Shown: one piece after another, positions 7,678-15,846 of the stretch
Position numbering within the stretch: position 1 is the stretch's first letter
Layout of the letters: every line of letters starts with the position of its first letter
NCBI GenBank assembly: GCA_900771425.1
Contig: CAAGNV010000033.1
Location: 1-19,201 of the forward strand
Reading direction: 5' to 3'
DNA: 19,201 nt
Source of the DNA: Bacteroidaceae bacterium
GTDB lineage: Bacteria; Bacteroidota; Bacteroidia; Bacteroidales; Bacteroidaceae
Translations under genes and position numbers: made by a program
The notes under the pieces: model-generated
What the model was told of the DNA's origin: nothing
The model's database searches: none
The model's input: only the letters and a program-made list of their open reading frames with translations

Positions 7678-8088
7678 ATGAAAATTTCACGTATTGACCA
7701 CCTTGGCATCGCAGTCAAGAGTATCGAAGAGGTTCTCCCTTATTTCGAGAACACATTGGGTTTGAAGTGCTACGCAGTAGAAGAGGTAGCAGACCAGAAA
7801 GTAAAGACCGCTTTCCTCAAAGTAGGTGAAGTAAAACTCGAACTCCTTGAGCCAACAAGCCCAGAGAGCACAATCGCCAAGTACCTCGAGAATGGTGGCA
7901 AGGGCGTACATCACGTAGCATTCGCTGTTGAAGACGGTGTTGCTAACGCACTCGCAGAATGTGACGCACAGGGCATCCGCCTCATTGACAAGGCTCCACG
8001 CGGCGGCGCTGAGAACATGAGCATCGCATTCCTTCACCCAAAGTCAACTGCAAGCATCCTTACAGAACTTTGCGAACCTGCAAAATAA
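7678..8088 (+). CDS. mce: Methylmalonyl-CoA epimerase
   Basis: This VOC-fold metalloenzyme interconverts (R)- and (S)-methylmalonyl-CoA, linking methylmalonyl-CoA mutase to the decarboxylase encoded just downstream. It has 136 residues, the usual size. The N-terminal motif ISRIDHLGIAV and the central GVHHVAFAV supply metal-binding histidines, and further acidic ligands lie near VKLELLE and the C-terminal ILTELCE. The VOC repeats are roughly residues 3-55 and 75-132. It opens the five-gene propionate module. The mutase genes are not in this window. Confidence 0.95.
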   Translation: MKISRIDHLGIAVKSIEEVLPYFENTLGLKCYAVEEVADQKVKTAFLKVGEVKLELLEPTSPESTIAKYLENGGKGVHHVAFAVEDGVANALAECDAQGIRLIDKAPRGGAENMSIAFLHPKSTASILTELCEPAK

Positions 8089-8104
8089 GACAAGCAATCC
8101 ATTT

Positions 8105-8129
8105 ACGCTCCTATATCGCATAGGGGCGT
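8105..8129 (+). terminator. Hairpin between mce and the carboxyltransferase gene
   Basis: ACGCTCCTAT (8105-8114) pairs with ATAGGGGCGT (8120-8129) around a 5-nt loop, with one G-T wobble, followed by TTATGGTTTATG. The T-tract is weak. It could be a partial terminator or an RNA-stabilising structure that adjusts the ratio of the epimerase to the downstream subunits. Confidence 0.5.
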
Positions 8130-8172
8130 TTATGGTTTATGATAGAACCAATTTTAAAGTAAATAAAAGAAA

Positions 8173-9744
8173 ATGAATAAGCAAGCAGAAAAGATTAAGG
8201 AACTTGTCGAAAAGCGTGACAAAGCACGCCTCGGCGGTGGTGAAAAAGCCATCCAGAAGCAGCACGACAAGGGTAAGTACACAGCTCGCGAGCGCATCGC
8301 TATGCTCCTCGACGAAGGTTCATTCGAAGAAACAGATATGTTCGTGACACACCGTTGCCACAACTTCGGAATGGAGAAGAAACAGTATGACGGTGATGGC
8401 GTCGTAACTGGTTTCGGTACAGTTAACGGTCGTTTGGTTTATGTGTTCGCACAGGACTTCACTGTTAACGCAGGTTCTTTGTCTGAGACTATGGCTCTCA
8501 AGATATGCAAGGTTATGGACCTCGCAATGAAGATGGGTGCTCCTGTTATCGGACTTAACGACTCAGGTGGCGCACGTATCCAGGAAGGCATCAACGCACT
8601 TGCTGGTTACTCTGAAATATTCGAGCGCAACATCCTCGCAAGTGGTGTAATCCCACAGATCTCAGGTATCTTCGGTCCTTGTGCCGGTGGTGCCGTTTAT
8701 TCTCCTGCTCTTACTGACTTCACCCTGATGATGGAGAACACTTCATACATGTTCCTTACTGGTCCATCAGTAGTAAAGACAGTCCTTGGTGAGGTTGTAA
8801 GCCAGGAAGACCTTGGTGGTGCAAGCGTACACTCAACAAAGTCAGGTGTAACTCACTTCACTGCTTCTACTGAAGAAGAGGCTATCAACATGATCAAGCA
8901 GTTGCTCTCATACATTCCGCAGAACAACCTTGAGACAACTCCACTCGCAGAATGCAGCGACCCAATCGACCGCAAGGAAGACTTCCTCAACGAAATCATC
9001 CCTGACAACCCTAACCAACCATACGACATGTATGAGGTTATCGCAGGTATCGTCGATAATGGCGAGTTCTTCGAGGTACAGCCTAATTATGCAAAGAACA
9101 TCATCGTTGGTTTCGCACGTTTCAACGGTCAGTCAGTTGGTATCGTAGCCAACCAGCCAAAGGTAATGGCAGGTGTGCTCGACTGCAACGCTTCACGCAA
9201 GGCTGCACGTTTCGTTCGTTTCTGCGACGCATTCAATATTCCACTCGTGACACTCGTTGACGTACCAGGATTCCTCCCAGGTACAGGTCAGGAGTACAAC
9301 GCAGTTATCCTCCACGGTGCTAAGCTTCTCTACGCATTCGGTGAGTGCACAGTACCAAAGGTAACGGTAACTCTGCGTAAGTCTTACGGTGGTTCACACA
9401 TCGTGATGAGCTGTAAGCAACTCCGTGGCGACATGAACTACGCTTGGCCATCTGCTGAAATCGCAGTTATGGGCGCAGCCGGTGCCGCATCAGTTCTCTA
9501 TGCAAAGGAAGCAAAGGCTCTTAAGGAAGAAGGTAAGGTTGAAGAGGCTAAGGCATTCATCCAGGAGAAGGAAGACGAATACACTAAACTCTTCGCTAAT
9601 CCATACAATGCAGCCAAGTACGGTTACATCGACGACGTCATCGAACCTCGCAACACTCGTTTCCGTATCATTCGTGCCCTTGCACAGCTTGAGAACAAGC
9701 GCGTGACTAACCCTGCTAAGAAGCACGGAAATATTCCATTGTAA
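8173..9744 (+). CDS. mmdA: Methylmalonyl-CoA decarboxylase alpha subunit (carboxyltransferase)
   Basis: This biotin-dependent carboxyltransferase moves CO2 from methylmalonyl-CoA to the biotin carrier. It belongs to the same family as propionyl-CoA carboxylase beta (523 residues, family about 510-520). The N-terminal carboxyltransferase half has AQDFTVNAGSLSE, SGGARIQEG and IFGPCAGGAVYSPALTDF, the acyl-CoA binding pattern. The C-terminal half has VVANQPKVMAGVLDCNASRKAARF, LVDVPGFLPGTGQE and KSYGGSHIVMSCKQLRGD. Sequence alone does not separate decarboxylase from carboxylase. The adjacent OadG-like and Na+-pump beta subunits, and the lack of a biotin carboxylase gene, favour the decarboxylase. 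Confidence 0.93.
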   Translation: MNKQAEKIKELVEKRDKARLGGGEKAIQKQHDKGKYTARERIAMLLDEGSFEETDMFVTHRCHNFGMEKKQYDGDGVVTGFGTVNGRLVYVFAQDFTVNAGSLSETMALKICKVMDLAMKMGAPVIGLNDSGGARIQEGINALAGYSEIFERNILASGVIPQISGIFGPCAGGAVYSPALTDFTLMMENTSYMFLTGPSVVKTVLGEVVSQEDLGGASVHSTKSGVTHFTASTEEEAINMIKQLLSYIPQNNLETTPLAECSDPIDRKEDFLNEIIPDNPNQPYDMYEVIAGIVDNGEFFEVQPNYAKNIIVGFARFNGQSVGIVANQPKVMAGVLDCNASRKAARFVRFCDAFNIPLVTLVDVPGFLPGTGQEYNAVILHGAKLLYAFGECTVPKVTVTLRKSYGGSHIVMSCKQLRGDMNYAWPSAEIAVMGAAGAASVLYAKEAKALKEEGKVEEAKAFIQEKEDEYTKLFANPYNAAKYGYIDDVIEPRNTRFRIIRALAQLENKRVTNPAKKHGNIPL

Positions 9745-9784
9745 TTAGTGATTGAACAAGTAATCTGAAAAACAAGAGAATATT

Positions 9785-10135
9785 ATGATATTTCAATTAG
9801 CAGAAGTAGTTTGGTCAAATGTCTGGGCACAGACTGGCATGGGCTTCGGCGTTGTATTCTGCGTTCTCGTTCTTTTGGTGTTCGTACTGATAGCATTCAG
9901 TTGCGTAGCATCAACTGCAACTAAGAGCAGTGCAAAGCCAAAGAAAGTCAAGGCACAGCCTGCAGCACAGGTCGCAGCACCTGTGGCATCAGCATCTGAC
10001 GCTGACAAGGCAGCTATCGCTACTGCCCTGTATCTTTATTTCCAGAATGTACATGACGAGGAGTCTGACGTGATTACAATCCGCAGCAGCCACAACTCAG
10101 CATGGCATCACGAGTTAAACAACCATTTTAATTAA
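9785..10135 (+). CDS. mmdD: OadG-like small membrane subunit of the decarboxylase
   Basis: A 116-residue protein with one transmembrane helix at about 20-42 (GFGVVFCVLVLLVFVLIAF). An Ala/Pro/Lys-rich linker follows (about 50-75). The C-terminal segment ends SHNSAWHHELNNHFN, with a potential metal-binding His cluster, a known trait of OadG/gamma-type subunits. Such subunits anchor and stabilise the carboxyltransferase on the membrane beta subunit. It sits between the alpha subunit and the biotin carrier in the expected order. Assignment rests on architecture and position more than on strong motifs. Confidence 0.8.
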   Translation: MIFQLAEVVWSNVWAQTGMGFGVVFCVLVLLVFVLIAFSCVASTATKSSAKPKKVKAQPAAQVAAPVASASDADKAAIATALYLYFQNVHDEESDVITIRSSHNSAWHHELNNHFN

Positions 10136-10184
10136 GAATGCGTTTACGGAGGCAACGACGTAACGAAACGAAAACAAAATACAA

Positions 10185-10901
10185 ATGAAAGAATTCAAGT
10201 TTAAGATAGACGGTACTGAATATGCTGCTCAGGTTGAAGAACTGGGTGAAGACAAAGTTCAGGTAACCGTAAACGGAAAGGCTTACTCTGTTGACGTAGA
10301 GGGCATGGCTGCTCCTAAGGCTTCAGTCGCAAGACCAACTGTCGGTCGCGTAGCATCTGCTGCTGCACCTGCAGGTTCAGCAAGTGCAAAACTCTCTGCA
10401 CCACTGCCAGGCAACATCACAAAGATTCTGGTTAAGGAAGGTGACAAGGTAAAGAAGGGTGACACAATCATCATCATGGAAGCCATGAAGATGGAAAACA
10501 ACATCGCTGCTGAGGCTGACTGCACTATCCAGAGCATCAAGTGCCAGGTAGGTCAGAGCGTTAACCAGGGTGATGTTCTCGCTGAACTCTCAGGCATCGC
10601 TGCTGCTGCACCTGCTCCTAAGGCTGCACCTGCTCCTAAGGCTGCTCCAGCACCAGCTGCTGCTCCAAAGGCAGCCGCTCCTGCAGGTGGCAAGGCTGTA
10701 ACTGCTCCACTCCCAGGCACAGTAACTGAAATCAAGGTTGCTGTAGGTCAGGCAGTGAAGAAGGGCGACATCGTTGCAGTAGTTGAGGCAATGAAGATGC
10801 AGAACGACATCGCAAGCGAATGGGATGGTACCGTAAGCGCAGTAAACGCAAGCAAGGGTGCATCTGTAAATGTTGGCGATGCATTGGTAACAATCGGATA
10901 A
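10185..10901 (+). CDS. mmdC: Biotin carrier subunit with two biotinyl domains
   Basis: It carries carboxybiotin between the alpha and beta subunits. Normal carriers of this complex are about 120-170 residues with one biotinyl domain; this one has 238 residues and two. An N-terminal segment (1-45, FKIDGTEYAAQVEELG) is followed by an Ala/Pro-rich linker, biotinyl domain 1 (about 70-137, EAMKMENN, K102), a second Ala/Pro/Lys linker (139-170) and biotinyl domain 2 (about 171-238, EAMKMQND, K204). Both keep the full EAMKM site, so both lysines should be biotinylated. The domains are clearly homologous but diverged, so the duplication is not very recent. It starts 49 nt after the OadG-like gene; the beta subunit gene follows after 14 nt. 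Confidence 0.93.
   Translation: MKEFKFKIDGTEYAAQVEELGEDKVQVTVNGKAYSVDVEGMAAPKASVARPTVGRVASAAAPAGSASAKLSAPLPGNITKILVKEGDKVKKGDTIIIMEAMKMENNIAAEADCTIQSIKCQVGQSVNQGDVLAELSGIAAAAPAPKAAPAPKAAPAPAAAPKAAAPAGGKAVTAPLPGTVTEIKVAVGQAVKKGDIVAVVEAMKMQNDIASEWDGTVSAVNASKGASVNVGDALVTIG
10605..10640 (+). repeat. 18-bp exact tandem duplication in the biotin-carrier linker
   Basis: GCTGCACCTGCTCCTAAG occurs twice back to back (10605-10622, 10623-10640), encoding AAPAPK twice inside the linker between the two biotinyl domains. A degenerate third copy follows. In-frame units like this allow the linker length to vary by slippage. Confidence 0.85.
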
Positions 10902-10915
10902 ACGGAGAGAACGAT

Positions 10916-12184
10916 ATGAAGAAATCAATTTGTTTATTCATGATGCTGATGCTGGTGTCTGTTGGATGCTTTGCCGACGATTTTAGCTTCGCCGATGCTA
11001 CATCCAAGTTCATCAACAGCATGGGTATCGTTCAGATATTCCAGGGCGATGGATGGAAGAACTTCGTCATGATAGCCCTGGCATGCTACCTTCTTTATCT
11101 TGCTATCAAGAAGGAGTATGAGCCTCTGTTGCTCCTGCCTATCGCTTTTGGTATGCTCCTCACTAACCTGCCAGGTGCCAATATGTTCCATACAGAGATG
11201 TGGAACAATGAGTTCCTGAATCCTGACAGCCCATTCTATCACAGCTACCGTCATGTAATGGCTGAAGGTGGTCTGCTCGACGTACTTTACATCGGTGTCA
11301 AGGCAGGTGTCTATCCTTGTCTCATCTTCATCGGTGTAGGTGCCATGACTGACTTCGGTCCGTTGATTGCTAACCCAAAGAGTTTCCTCCTCGGTGCAGC
11401 AGCTCAGCTCGGTATCTTCATCACATTCATCGCAGCTCACGCACTTGGTTTCACTCCACAGGAAGCAGCATCAATCGGTATCATCGGTGGTGCTGACGGC
11501 CCTACGTCAATCTTCCTCACAACCAAGCTTGCTCCGCAGCTTCTTGGCCCTATCGCCATTGCTGCATACAGCTACATGGCACTCGTACCGGTAATTCAGC
11601 CACCTATCATGCGTGCTCTCACTACTCAGAAGGAACGTATGATCAAGATGACCCAGCTTCGTAACGTGAGCAAGACAGAGAAGATCATCTTCCCTATCGC
11701 CATCACAATCGTCGTTGCTCTCATCCTCCCAGATGCTGCTCCGCTGGTAGGCTGTCTGATGCTCGGTAACCTCATGAAGGAGTCAGGTGTTGTTGACCGT
11801 CTGAGCAAGACTGTTCAGAACGAACTTACCAACATCGTGGTTATCTTCCTCGGTACTACAGTAGGTGCTACTGCTACAGCAGGAACATTCCTCGAACTCA
11901 AGACCATCTACATCCTCTGCATGGGTATCGTTGCATTCAGCTTCGCAACAGCCGGTGGTGTACTCTTCGCTAAGTTGATGAACCTCTTCCTCAAGGAGAA
12001 GATCAACCCACTGATTGGTTCTGCAGGTGTAAGTGCAGTACCTATGGCAGCACGTGTATCTCAGACAGTAGGTCAGAAGGAAAACCCTTCTAACTTCCTC
12101 CTCATGCACGCCATGGGACCAAACGTAGCAGGTGTAATCGGTTCAGCAGTTGCAGCAGGTATCCTGCTCAGTATGCTGGGATAA
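10916..12184 (+). CDS. mmdB: Methylmalonyl-CoA decarboxylase beta subunit, Na+ pump (OadB family)
   Basis: This integral membrane subunit decarboxylates carboxybiotin and exports Na+. The family signature GIIGGADGPTSIFLTTKLAP lies in the conserved pore region, and about nine hydrophobic segments run to the C-terminus. The start at 10916, 14 nt after the biotin-carrier stop, is preferred to the in-frame upstream ATG at 10820, which lies inside that gene; this gives 422 residues. The N-terminus MKKSICLFMMLMLVSVGCFADD looks like a signal peptide, an addition absent from many OadB proteins. An extra hydrophilic segment (about 85-120, NMFHTEMWNNEFLNP) precedes the conserved GGLLDVLYIGVKAGVYPCLIF region. 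A strong terminator follows. Confidence 0.94.
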   Translation: MKKSICLFMMLMLVSVGCFADDFSFADATSKFINSMGIVQIFQGDGWKNFVMIALACYLLYLAIKKEYEPLLLLPIAFGMLLTNLPGANMFHTEMWNNEFLNPDSPFYHSYRHVMAEGGLLDVLYIGVKAGVYPCLIFIGVGAMTDFGPLIANPKSFLLGAAAQLGIFITFIAAHALGFTPQEAASIGIIGGADGPTSIFLTTKLAPQLLGPIAIAAYSYMALVPVIQPPIMRALTTQKERMIKMTQLRNVSKTEKIIFPIAITIVVALILPDAAPLVGCLMLGNLMKESGVVDRLSKTVQNELTNIVVIFLGTTVGATATAGTFLELKTIYILCMGIVAFSFATAGGVLFAKLMNLFLKEKINPLIGSAGVSAVPMAARVSQTVGQKENPSNFLLMHAMGPNVAGVIGSAVAAGILLSMLG

Positions 12185-12208
12185 TCCTCCTTTAGGAGTT
12201 CTGTATAT

Positions 12209-12270
12209 AAGGAGTTAAAGGGAGTTAAGCATCATTATGAACTTAACCACTTTAACTCCTTATTTTTATT
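12209..12270 (+). terminator. Intrinsic terminator after the decarboxylase cluster
   Basis: AAGGAGTTAAAG (12209-12220) pairs perfectly with CTTTAACTCCTT (12250-12261), and an inner helix GTTAAG/CTTAAC (12224-12229/12242-12247) extends it. ATTTTTATT follows directly. This ends the propionate module transcript on the + strand. Confidence 0.8.
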
Positions 12271-12275
12271 AACTA

Positions 12276-12326
12276 TTTAACTCCATAACTACTTAACTCC
12301 CTTTAACTCCATAACTACTTAACTCC
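12276..12326 (+). repeat. 25-bp perfect direct repeat upstream of ribE
   Basis: The 25 bp at 12276-12300 recur exactly at 12302-12326, with one base between. Each copy contains TTTAACTCC and CTTAACTCC, so TTAACTCC occurs four times here. It also occurs in the adjacent terminator, once on the + strand and twice inverted. The copies lie 10 nt ahead of the ribE start, so they sit in its untranslated leader if it is transcribed from nearby. No TAnnTTTG promoter is seen here. Confidence 0.85.
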
Positions 12327-12336
12327 TTATAATATT

Positions 12337-12942
12337 ATGTTCTCAGGAATAGTAGAAGAATATGCAACGGTAGTTGCTATCGAACACGAGCAGGAGAATG
12401 TCCACCTGACAATGAAATGCTCGTTTGTTGATGAATTGAAGATTGACCAAAGTGTGGCTCATAACGGCGTATGCCTTACCGTAGTTCGTATCGAAAACGG
12501 TACTTATACCGTTACTGCCATGAAGGAAACCCTCGACCGCAGCAACCTCGGACTGCTCCGCATTGGTGATGAAGTCAATGTAGAGCGCTCGATGATGATG
12601 AACGGCCGCCTTGATGGTCACATCGTGCAAGGACATGTTGACCAGACGGCAGAGTGCATCGCCAAGGAAGATGCCGAAGGCAGTTGGGTGTTCACCTTCC
12701 GTTATAAGTTCGACAAGGAGATGGCCCAGCGTGGCTACATCACCGTTGACAAGGGTTCTGTCACCGTCAATGGCGTGAGTCTCACTGTCTGCAATCCTAC
12801 GGACGACACGTTCCAGGTGTGCATCATCCCATATACTTACGACAACACCAATTTCCACAATATCGAGGTGGGAACTGTCGTAAACATCGAATTCGACATT
12901 ATCGGGAAATACATCAGCCGCTACAGTGCATTGTTCAAGTAG
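12337..12942 (+). CDS. ribE: Riboflavin synthase (alpha chain)
   Basis: It dismutates two 6,7-dimethyl-8-ribityllumazine molecules into riboflavin and a pyrimidinedione. The 201-residue length fits. Two lumazine-binding barrels repeat: the N-terminal one starts MFSGIVEE and has VAHNGVCLTVVRI; the C-terminal one starts DGHIVQGHVDQTAEC and has DKGSVTVNGVSLTVCN. The C-terminal helix (IIGKYISRYSALFK) is the trimerisation segment in known structures. The other riboflavin genes are elsewhere. It probably has its own transcript, as a terminator precedes it. Confidence 0.95.
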   Translation: MFSGIVEEYATVVAIEHEQENVHLTMKCSFVDELKIDQSVAHNGVCLTVVRIENGTYTVTAMKETLDRSNLGLLRIGDEVNVERSMMMNGRLDGHIVQGHVDQTAECIAKEDAEGSWVFTFRYKFDKEMAQRGYITVDKGSVTVNGVSLTVCNPTDDTFQVCIIPYTYDNTNFHNIEVGTVVNIEFDIIGKYISRYSALFK

Positions 12943-12994
12943 CATGTGGCTTGATATTAATAACAAAGAATAAACAACAAAAATACCAATCCTT

Positions 12995-15313
12995 ATGAAC
13001 AAGACAGTAAAATGCTTAATGTGCCTGTTGGCAGTGGCTGCGATGGTTTCGTGTGCCACAGACGATGCCGAGAAGAACGTCGATGCTCTCTATGACCGGA
13101 TGAGTCAGGAAGAGCGCATTGCCCAACTGCACGGTATTTATCTTGAGAAGTTCTTCGATGCCGAAGGAAAACTCGATACCAAGATGTGTGAACAACTGAT
13201 ACCGAACGGAGTAGGGCACTTCTCGCAGTATGCTTTCAATGCCGACAGCGAGCCTGATAAGGTGCGCGACATGGTGGCACAGATGCAGGACTGGCTTATT
13301 CATAACACTCCTAATGGCATCCCTGCCTTGTTCCACGAGGAGGTGCTGACGGGTGTCAATGCTCAGGGCTCGACCATCTACCCTCAGCAGATTGGCTTGG
13401 CTTGCTCGTTCAATGCCGAACTGGCTGAACAGAAGACTTATCAGACGGCAACGGCACTGCGTAAGATTGGCGGATTCCTTGCCCTCTCGCCAATGGTCGA
13501 TGTGGTGCGCAATCCGTCATTCAACCGACTTGAGGAGTCGTACGGTGAGGACGCATACCTCTCCGCTGCGATGGGAACAGCCTTTGTTCGTGGGTTGCAG
13601 CATGGAAACCTTCGTGAAGGAGTTGCCGCTTGTACCAAGCACTATCTGGGCTACGGCGGTGGCGGCGATGCCGACAAGAAGGAACTGATGGAAGAAATAT
13701 TGCTTCCTCACGAGACGATTATCCGTACGGCAGGCAGTCAGGTGGTCATGACCGGCTATCACGCAGTCGATGGCATCAAGTGTGTGGCTAACCGTCAGAT
13801 ACAGCAGGACATACTGCGCGACTATCTGCATTTTGACGGTATCATGGTCAGCGACTACGGCTCAATCGAACAGATCGGCGACAGCCTGACCGACATACAA
13901 CGTGCTGCGGCTGCCATCAATGCGGGCAACGATGTCGATTTCCCTGAGGGCAACAGTTACCGTCACCTGCAAGAGGCTATCGACCAAGGGCTGGTAACTC
14001 AGGAGACGTTGGAAACTGCCGTGAAGCGTGTGCTGCGCCTGAAAGCAAAGCTCGGCCTGCTCGACAAGAATCCAAAACTGTATGAAGAGGGACATGTCGA
14101 GTTCGACTCCGATGCTGAACGTCATACAGCCTATACGCTTGCAACTCAGTCGGTCGTACTGCTGCAAAATAATGGCATACTTCCGCTGAATCAACCATCG
14201 AAGGTACTGCTGACCGGACCAAATGCCAACGGAATGTGGGCAATGCTCGGTGATTACTCTTACCCTGCCATGCGCTATTTCTGGCGTTCAGATGTCGAAG
14301 ACGGACTGCATCCGCGCATTGTGTCGCTCAAGGACGGCATGGAAGGACGTAAGCCCGATGATTTCAGCCTTGCCTATTCACGAGGTTGTGACTGGACAGA
14401 CTCTGTCGAGACTATAGTTGACCGCAGCGGTGACCCGCGCGTGGCATATCTCGTCAAGATTCAGGACCGAATGATAGACAGCGGCGAAACTGCTGACATG
14501 GACGAGGCATTGCGCATGGCTGCCGACAACGATGTCATCATCGCGGCTGTAGGCGAAAACGCAATACTTTGCGGCGAAAACCGTGACCGAACCACGCTGC
14601 GCCTGCCAGGTCGCCAGGAGGAATTCGTTGAACGGCTGATTGCTACGGGCAAACCTGTTATTCTCGTCGTGTTCGGCGGTCGCGCACAGGTTATCTCGGG
14701 CATTGCCGAGAAGTGTGCAGCAGTCATTCAGGCATGGTATCCGGGCGAGGAAGGAGGTAACGCTCTGGCCGACATCATCTACGGCAAGGTATCGCCTTCG
14801 GGACGTCTCTCAGTCAGCTATCCAGCCGAGGAACTCCACGAACCCGTTTGCTATAATTACGGCATCACCGACGACCCACGCATAGCCTATCCGTTTGGCT
14901 ACGGGCTGAGTTACACCACGTTTGAGTACTCAAATATGAAACTCGACACGACGGCTGCGACCGATGCCGAATGGTTCAACGTGAGCATCGACATCAAGAA
15001 CATAGGCAACATGAAGTCCGACGAAGTAGTACAACTCTATGTCTCTCCGCTCGACCGTTCTGCCAAACTCAAGCCAATCCAACTGAAGGGCTTCAAGCGT
15101 GTCACGCTCGATGCCGGCGAACGGAAAACCGTCAGTTTCAAGATGTCGCCACAGCAACTCGGCTATTATATCGACGGACAATGGCAGGTCGATCCAGGTC
15201 GCTACATGATAAAGATCGGTGCGTCGTCGGCCGACATCCGTCAGCAGGGCGAACTCGAACTTACAGGTGACCAACATATCCTGCCTCTACGTACACATTA
15301 TTTCACTGAGTAG
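12995..15313 (+). CDS. Glycoside hydrolase family 3 lipoprotein (beta-glucosidase/xylosidase type)
   Basis: The 772-residue protein has a lipoprotein-type signal (MNKTVKCLMCLLAVAAMVSC, Cys20). Acidic residues just after the Cys (ATDDAE) resemble the Bacteroidetes surface-export signal, suggesting display outside the outer membrane. The GH3 N-terminal barrel has FHEEVLTG, the KHYLGYG substrate-binding motif and the nucleophile D287 in GIMVSDYGS. The C-terminal alpha/beta domain has VGENAILCGENRDRTTL and LPGRQEEFVERL, with the likely acid/base Glu nearby. A fibronectin III-like domain closes it (EVVQLYVSP..., about 665-760). Substrate cannot be fixed from sequence: beta-glucosidase and xylosidase are both possible. 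It is preceded by ribE with a 52-nt gap, and a strong hairpin follows. Confidence 0.93.
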   Translation: MNKTVKCLMCLLAVAAMVSCATDDAEKNVDALYDRMSQEERIAQLHGIYLEKFFDAEGKLDTKMCEQLIPNGVGHFSQYAFNADSEPDKVRDMVAQMQDWLIHNTPNGIPALFHEEVLTGVNAQGSTIYPQQIGLACSFNAELAEQKTYQTATALRKIGGFLALSPMVDVVRNPSFNRLEESYGEDAYLSAAMGTAFVRGLQHGNLREGVAACTKHYLGYGGGGDADKKELMEEILLPHETIIRTAGSQVVMTGYHAVDGIKCVANRQIQQDILRDYLHFDGIMVSDYGSIEQIGDSLTDIQRAAAAINAGNDVDFPEGNSYRHLQEAIDQGLVTQETLETAVKRVLRLKAKLGLLDKNPKLYEEGHVEFDSDAERHTAYTLATQSVVLLQNNGILPLNQPSKVLLTGPNANGMWAMLGDYSYPAMRYFWRSDVEDGLHPRIVSLKDGMEGRKPDDFSLAYSRGCDWTDSVETIVDRSGDPRVAYLVKIQDRMIDSGETADMDEALRMAADNDVIIAAVGENAILCGENRDRTTLRLPGRQEEFVERLIATGKPVILVVFGGRAQVISGIAEKCAAVIQAWYPGEEGGNALADIIYGKVSPSGRLSVSYPAEELHEPVCYNYGITDDPRIAYPFGYGLSYTTFEYSNMKLDTTAATDAEWFNVSIDIKNIGNMKSDEVVQLYVSPLDRSAKLKPIQLKGFKRVTLDAGERKTVSFKMSPQQLGYYIDGQWQVDPGRYMIKIGASSADIRQQGELELTGDQHILPLRTHYFTE

Positions 15314-15347
15314 GGGGGGGAATAATTTGCTTTGAATATAAATTGAC

Positions 15348-15389
15348 AGTCAGCGTGCATCATGATTATGGTCGTGATGCACGCTGACT
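15348..15389 (+). terminator. Intrinsic terminator after the GH3 gene
   Basis: A 15-bp perfect stem, AGTCAGCGTGCATCA (15348-15362) with TGATGCACGCTGACT (15375-15389), encloses a 12-nt loop and is followed by ACTTGTTTTATG. A run of G directly after the GH3 stop codon (15313-15320) separates the gene from the hairpin. Confidence 0.8.
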
Positions 15390-15424
15390 ACTTGTTTTAT
15401 GATTCAACTTTCGCTAGTTATTAA

Positions 15425-15658
15425 AGCGGCCTGTAGGGCCAGAGGACACCTAGCCCAATGGCAAGCGTAGCGACGCCTTGGGTTGCAGAGGGCATCAGGG
15501 TGGGGACGCCTTGTAAAGGCAAAAGCATTTACATGGGGGCATGGGCAGTCCTATATGACGAGGCTTTTGCCCCTGCAGGGCGCACCTCTCCTTTCCATAT
15601 TTTCCCCCAGGGTGTCGCTCCGCTCTGCCCTGGGCTATGTGCTCACTGCCCTTTCAGG
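15425..15658. repeat. Structured dispersed-type repeat, left part (interrupted)
   Basis: This GC-rich stretch, unlike its AT-rich flanks, contains three hairpins: GGCC/GGCC (15428-15440), GGCAAAAGC/GCTTTTGCC (15518-15526/15563-15571) and CCCAGGG/CCCTGGG (15606-15612/15628-15634). It breaks at CCTTTCAGG and resumes at 15847 after the MITE. Removing the MITE and one target copy gives a continuous element to about 15885. Similar structured sequences recur in Prevotella intergenic DNA from memory; only one copy is in this window. The ORFs across it look accidental. Confidence 0.55.
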
Positions 15659-15846
15659 TAGGGTGTTCAAAATCGACATTTTACCCGAGACCATTTTTGA
15701 GGACTAACTCATTGATAAGTAGTAATAACCTCAGGAATGTTCGTATTGATGAATACCGAGACCGTTTCTGTGACGTTTTTCTCTGATTAACAGAGATGTA
15801 GCTTAACATAGAAGTCGCGTATAAATTATTAATTTTGAACACCCTA
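15659..15846. mobile_element. MITE-like insertion, 188 bp
   Basis: The ends are 15-bp perfect inverted repeats: TAGGGTGTTCAAAAT (15659-15673) and ATTTTGAACACCCTA (15832-15846). They are flanked by an exact 9-bp direct repeat, CCTTTCAGG (15650-15658 and 15847-15855), which has the form of a target site duplication. The interior has no transposase, so it is nonautonomous. It splits the structured repeat that begins at 15425. A 9-bp duplication is made by several IS families, so the parent is not identifiable here. Confidence 0.85.

Noticed and set aside
10820..10915. Upstream in-frame ATG for the beta subunit
   Set aside because: It would overlap the biotin-carrier gene by 82 nt and put a basic, Cys/Trp-rich stretch in front of a good signal-like N-terminus that begins at 10916.
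15458..15707. Two overlapping + strand frames of 67 and 74 codons
   Set aside because: They run across the structured repeat, and one runs into the MITE. Pro/Cys/Gly-rich products from hairpin DNA are a common false signal.
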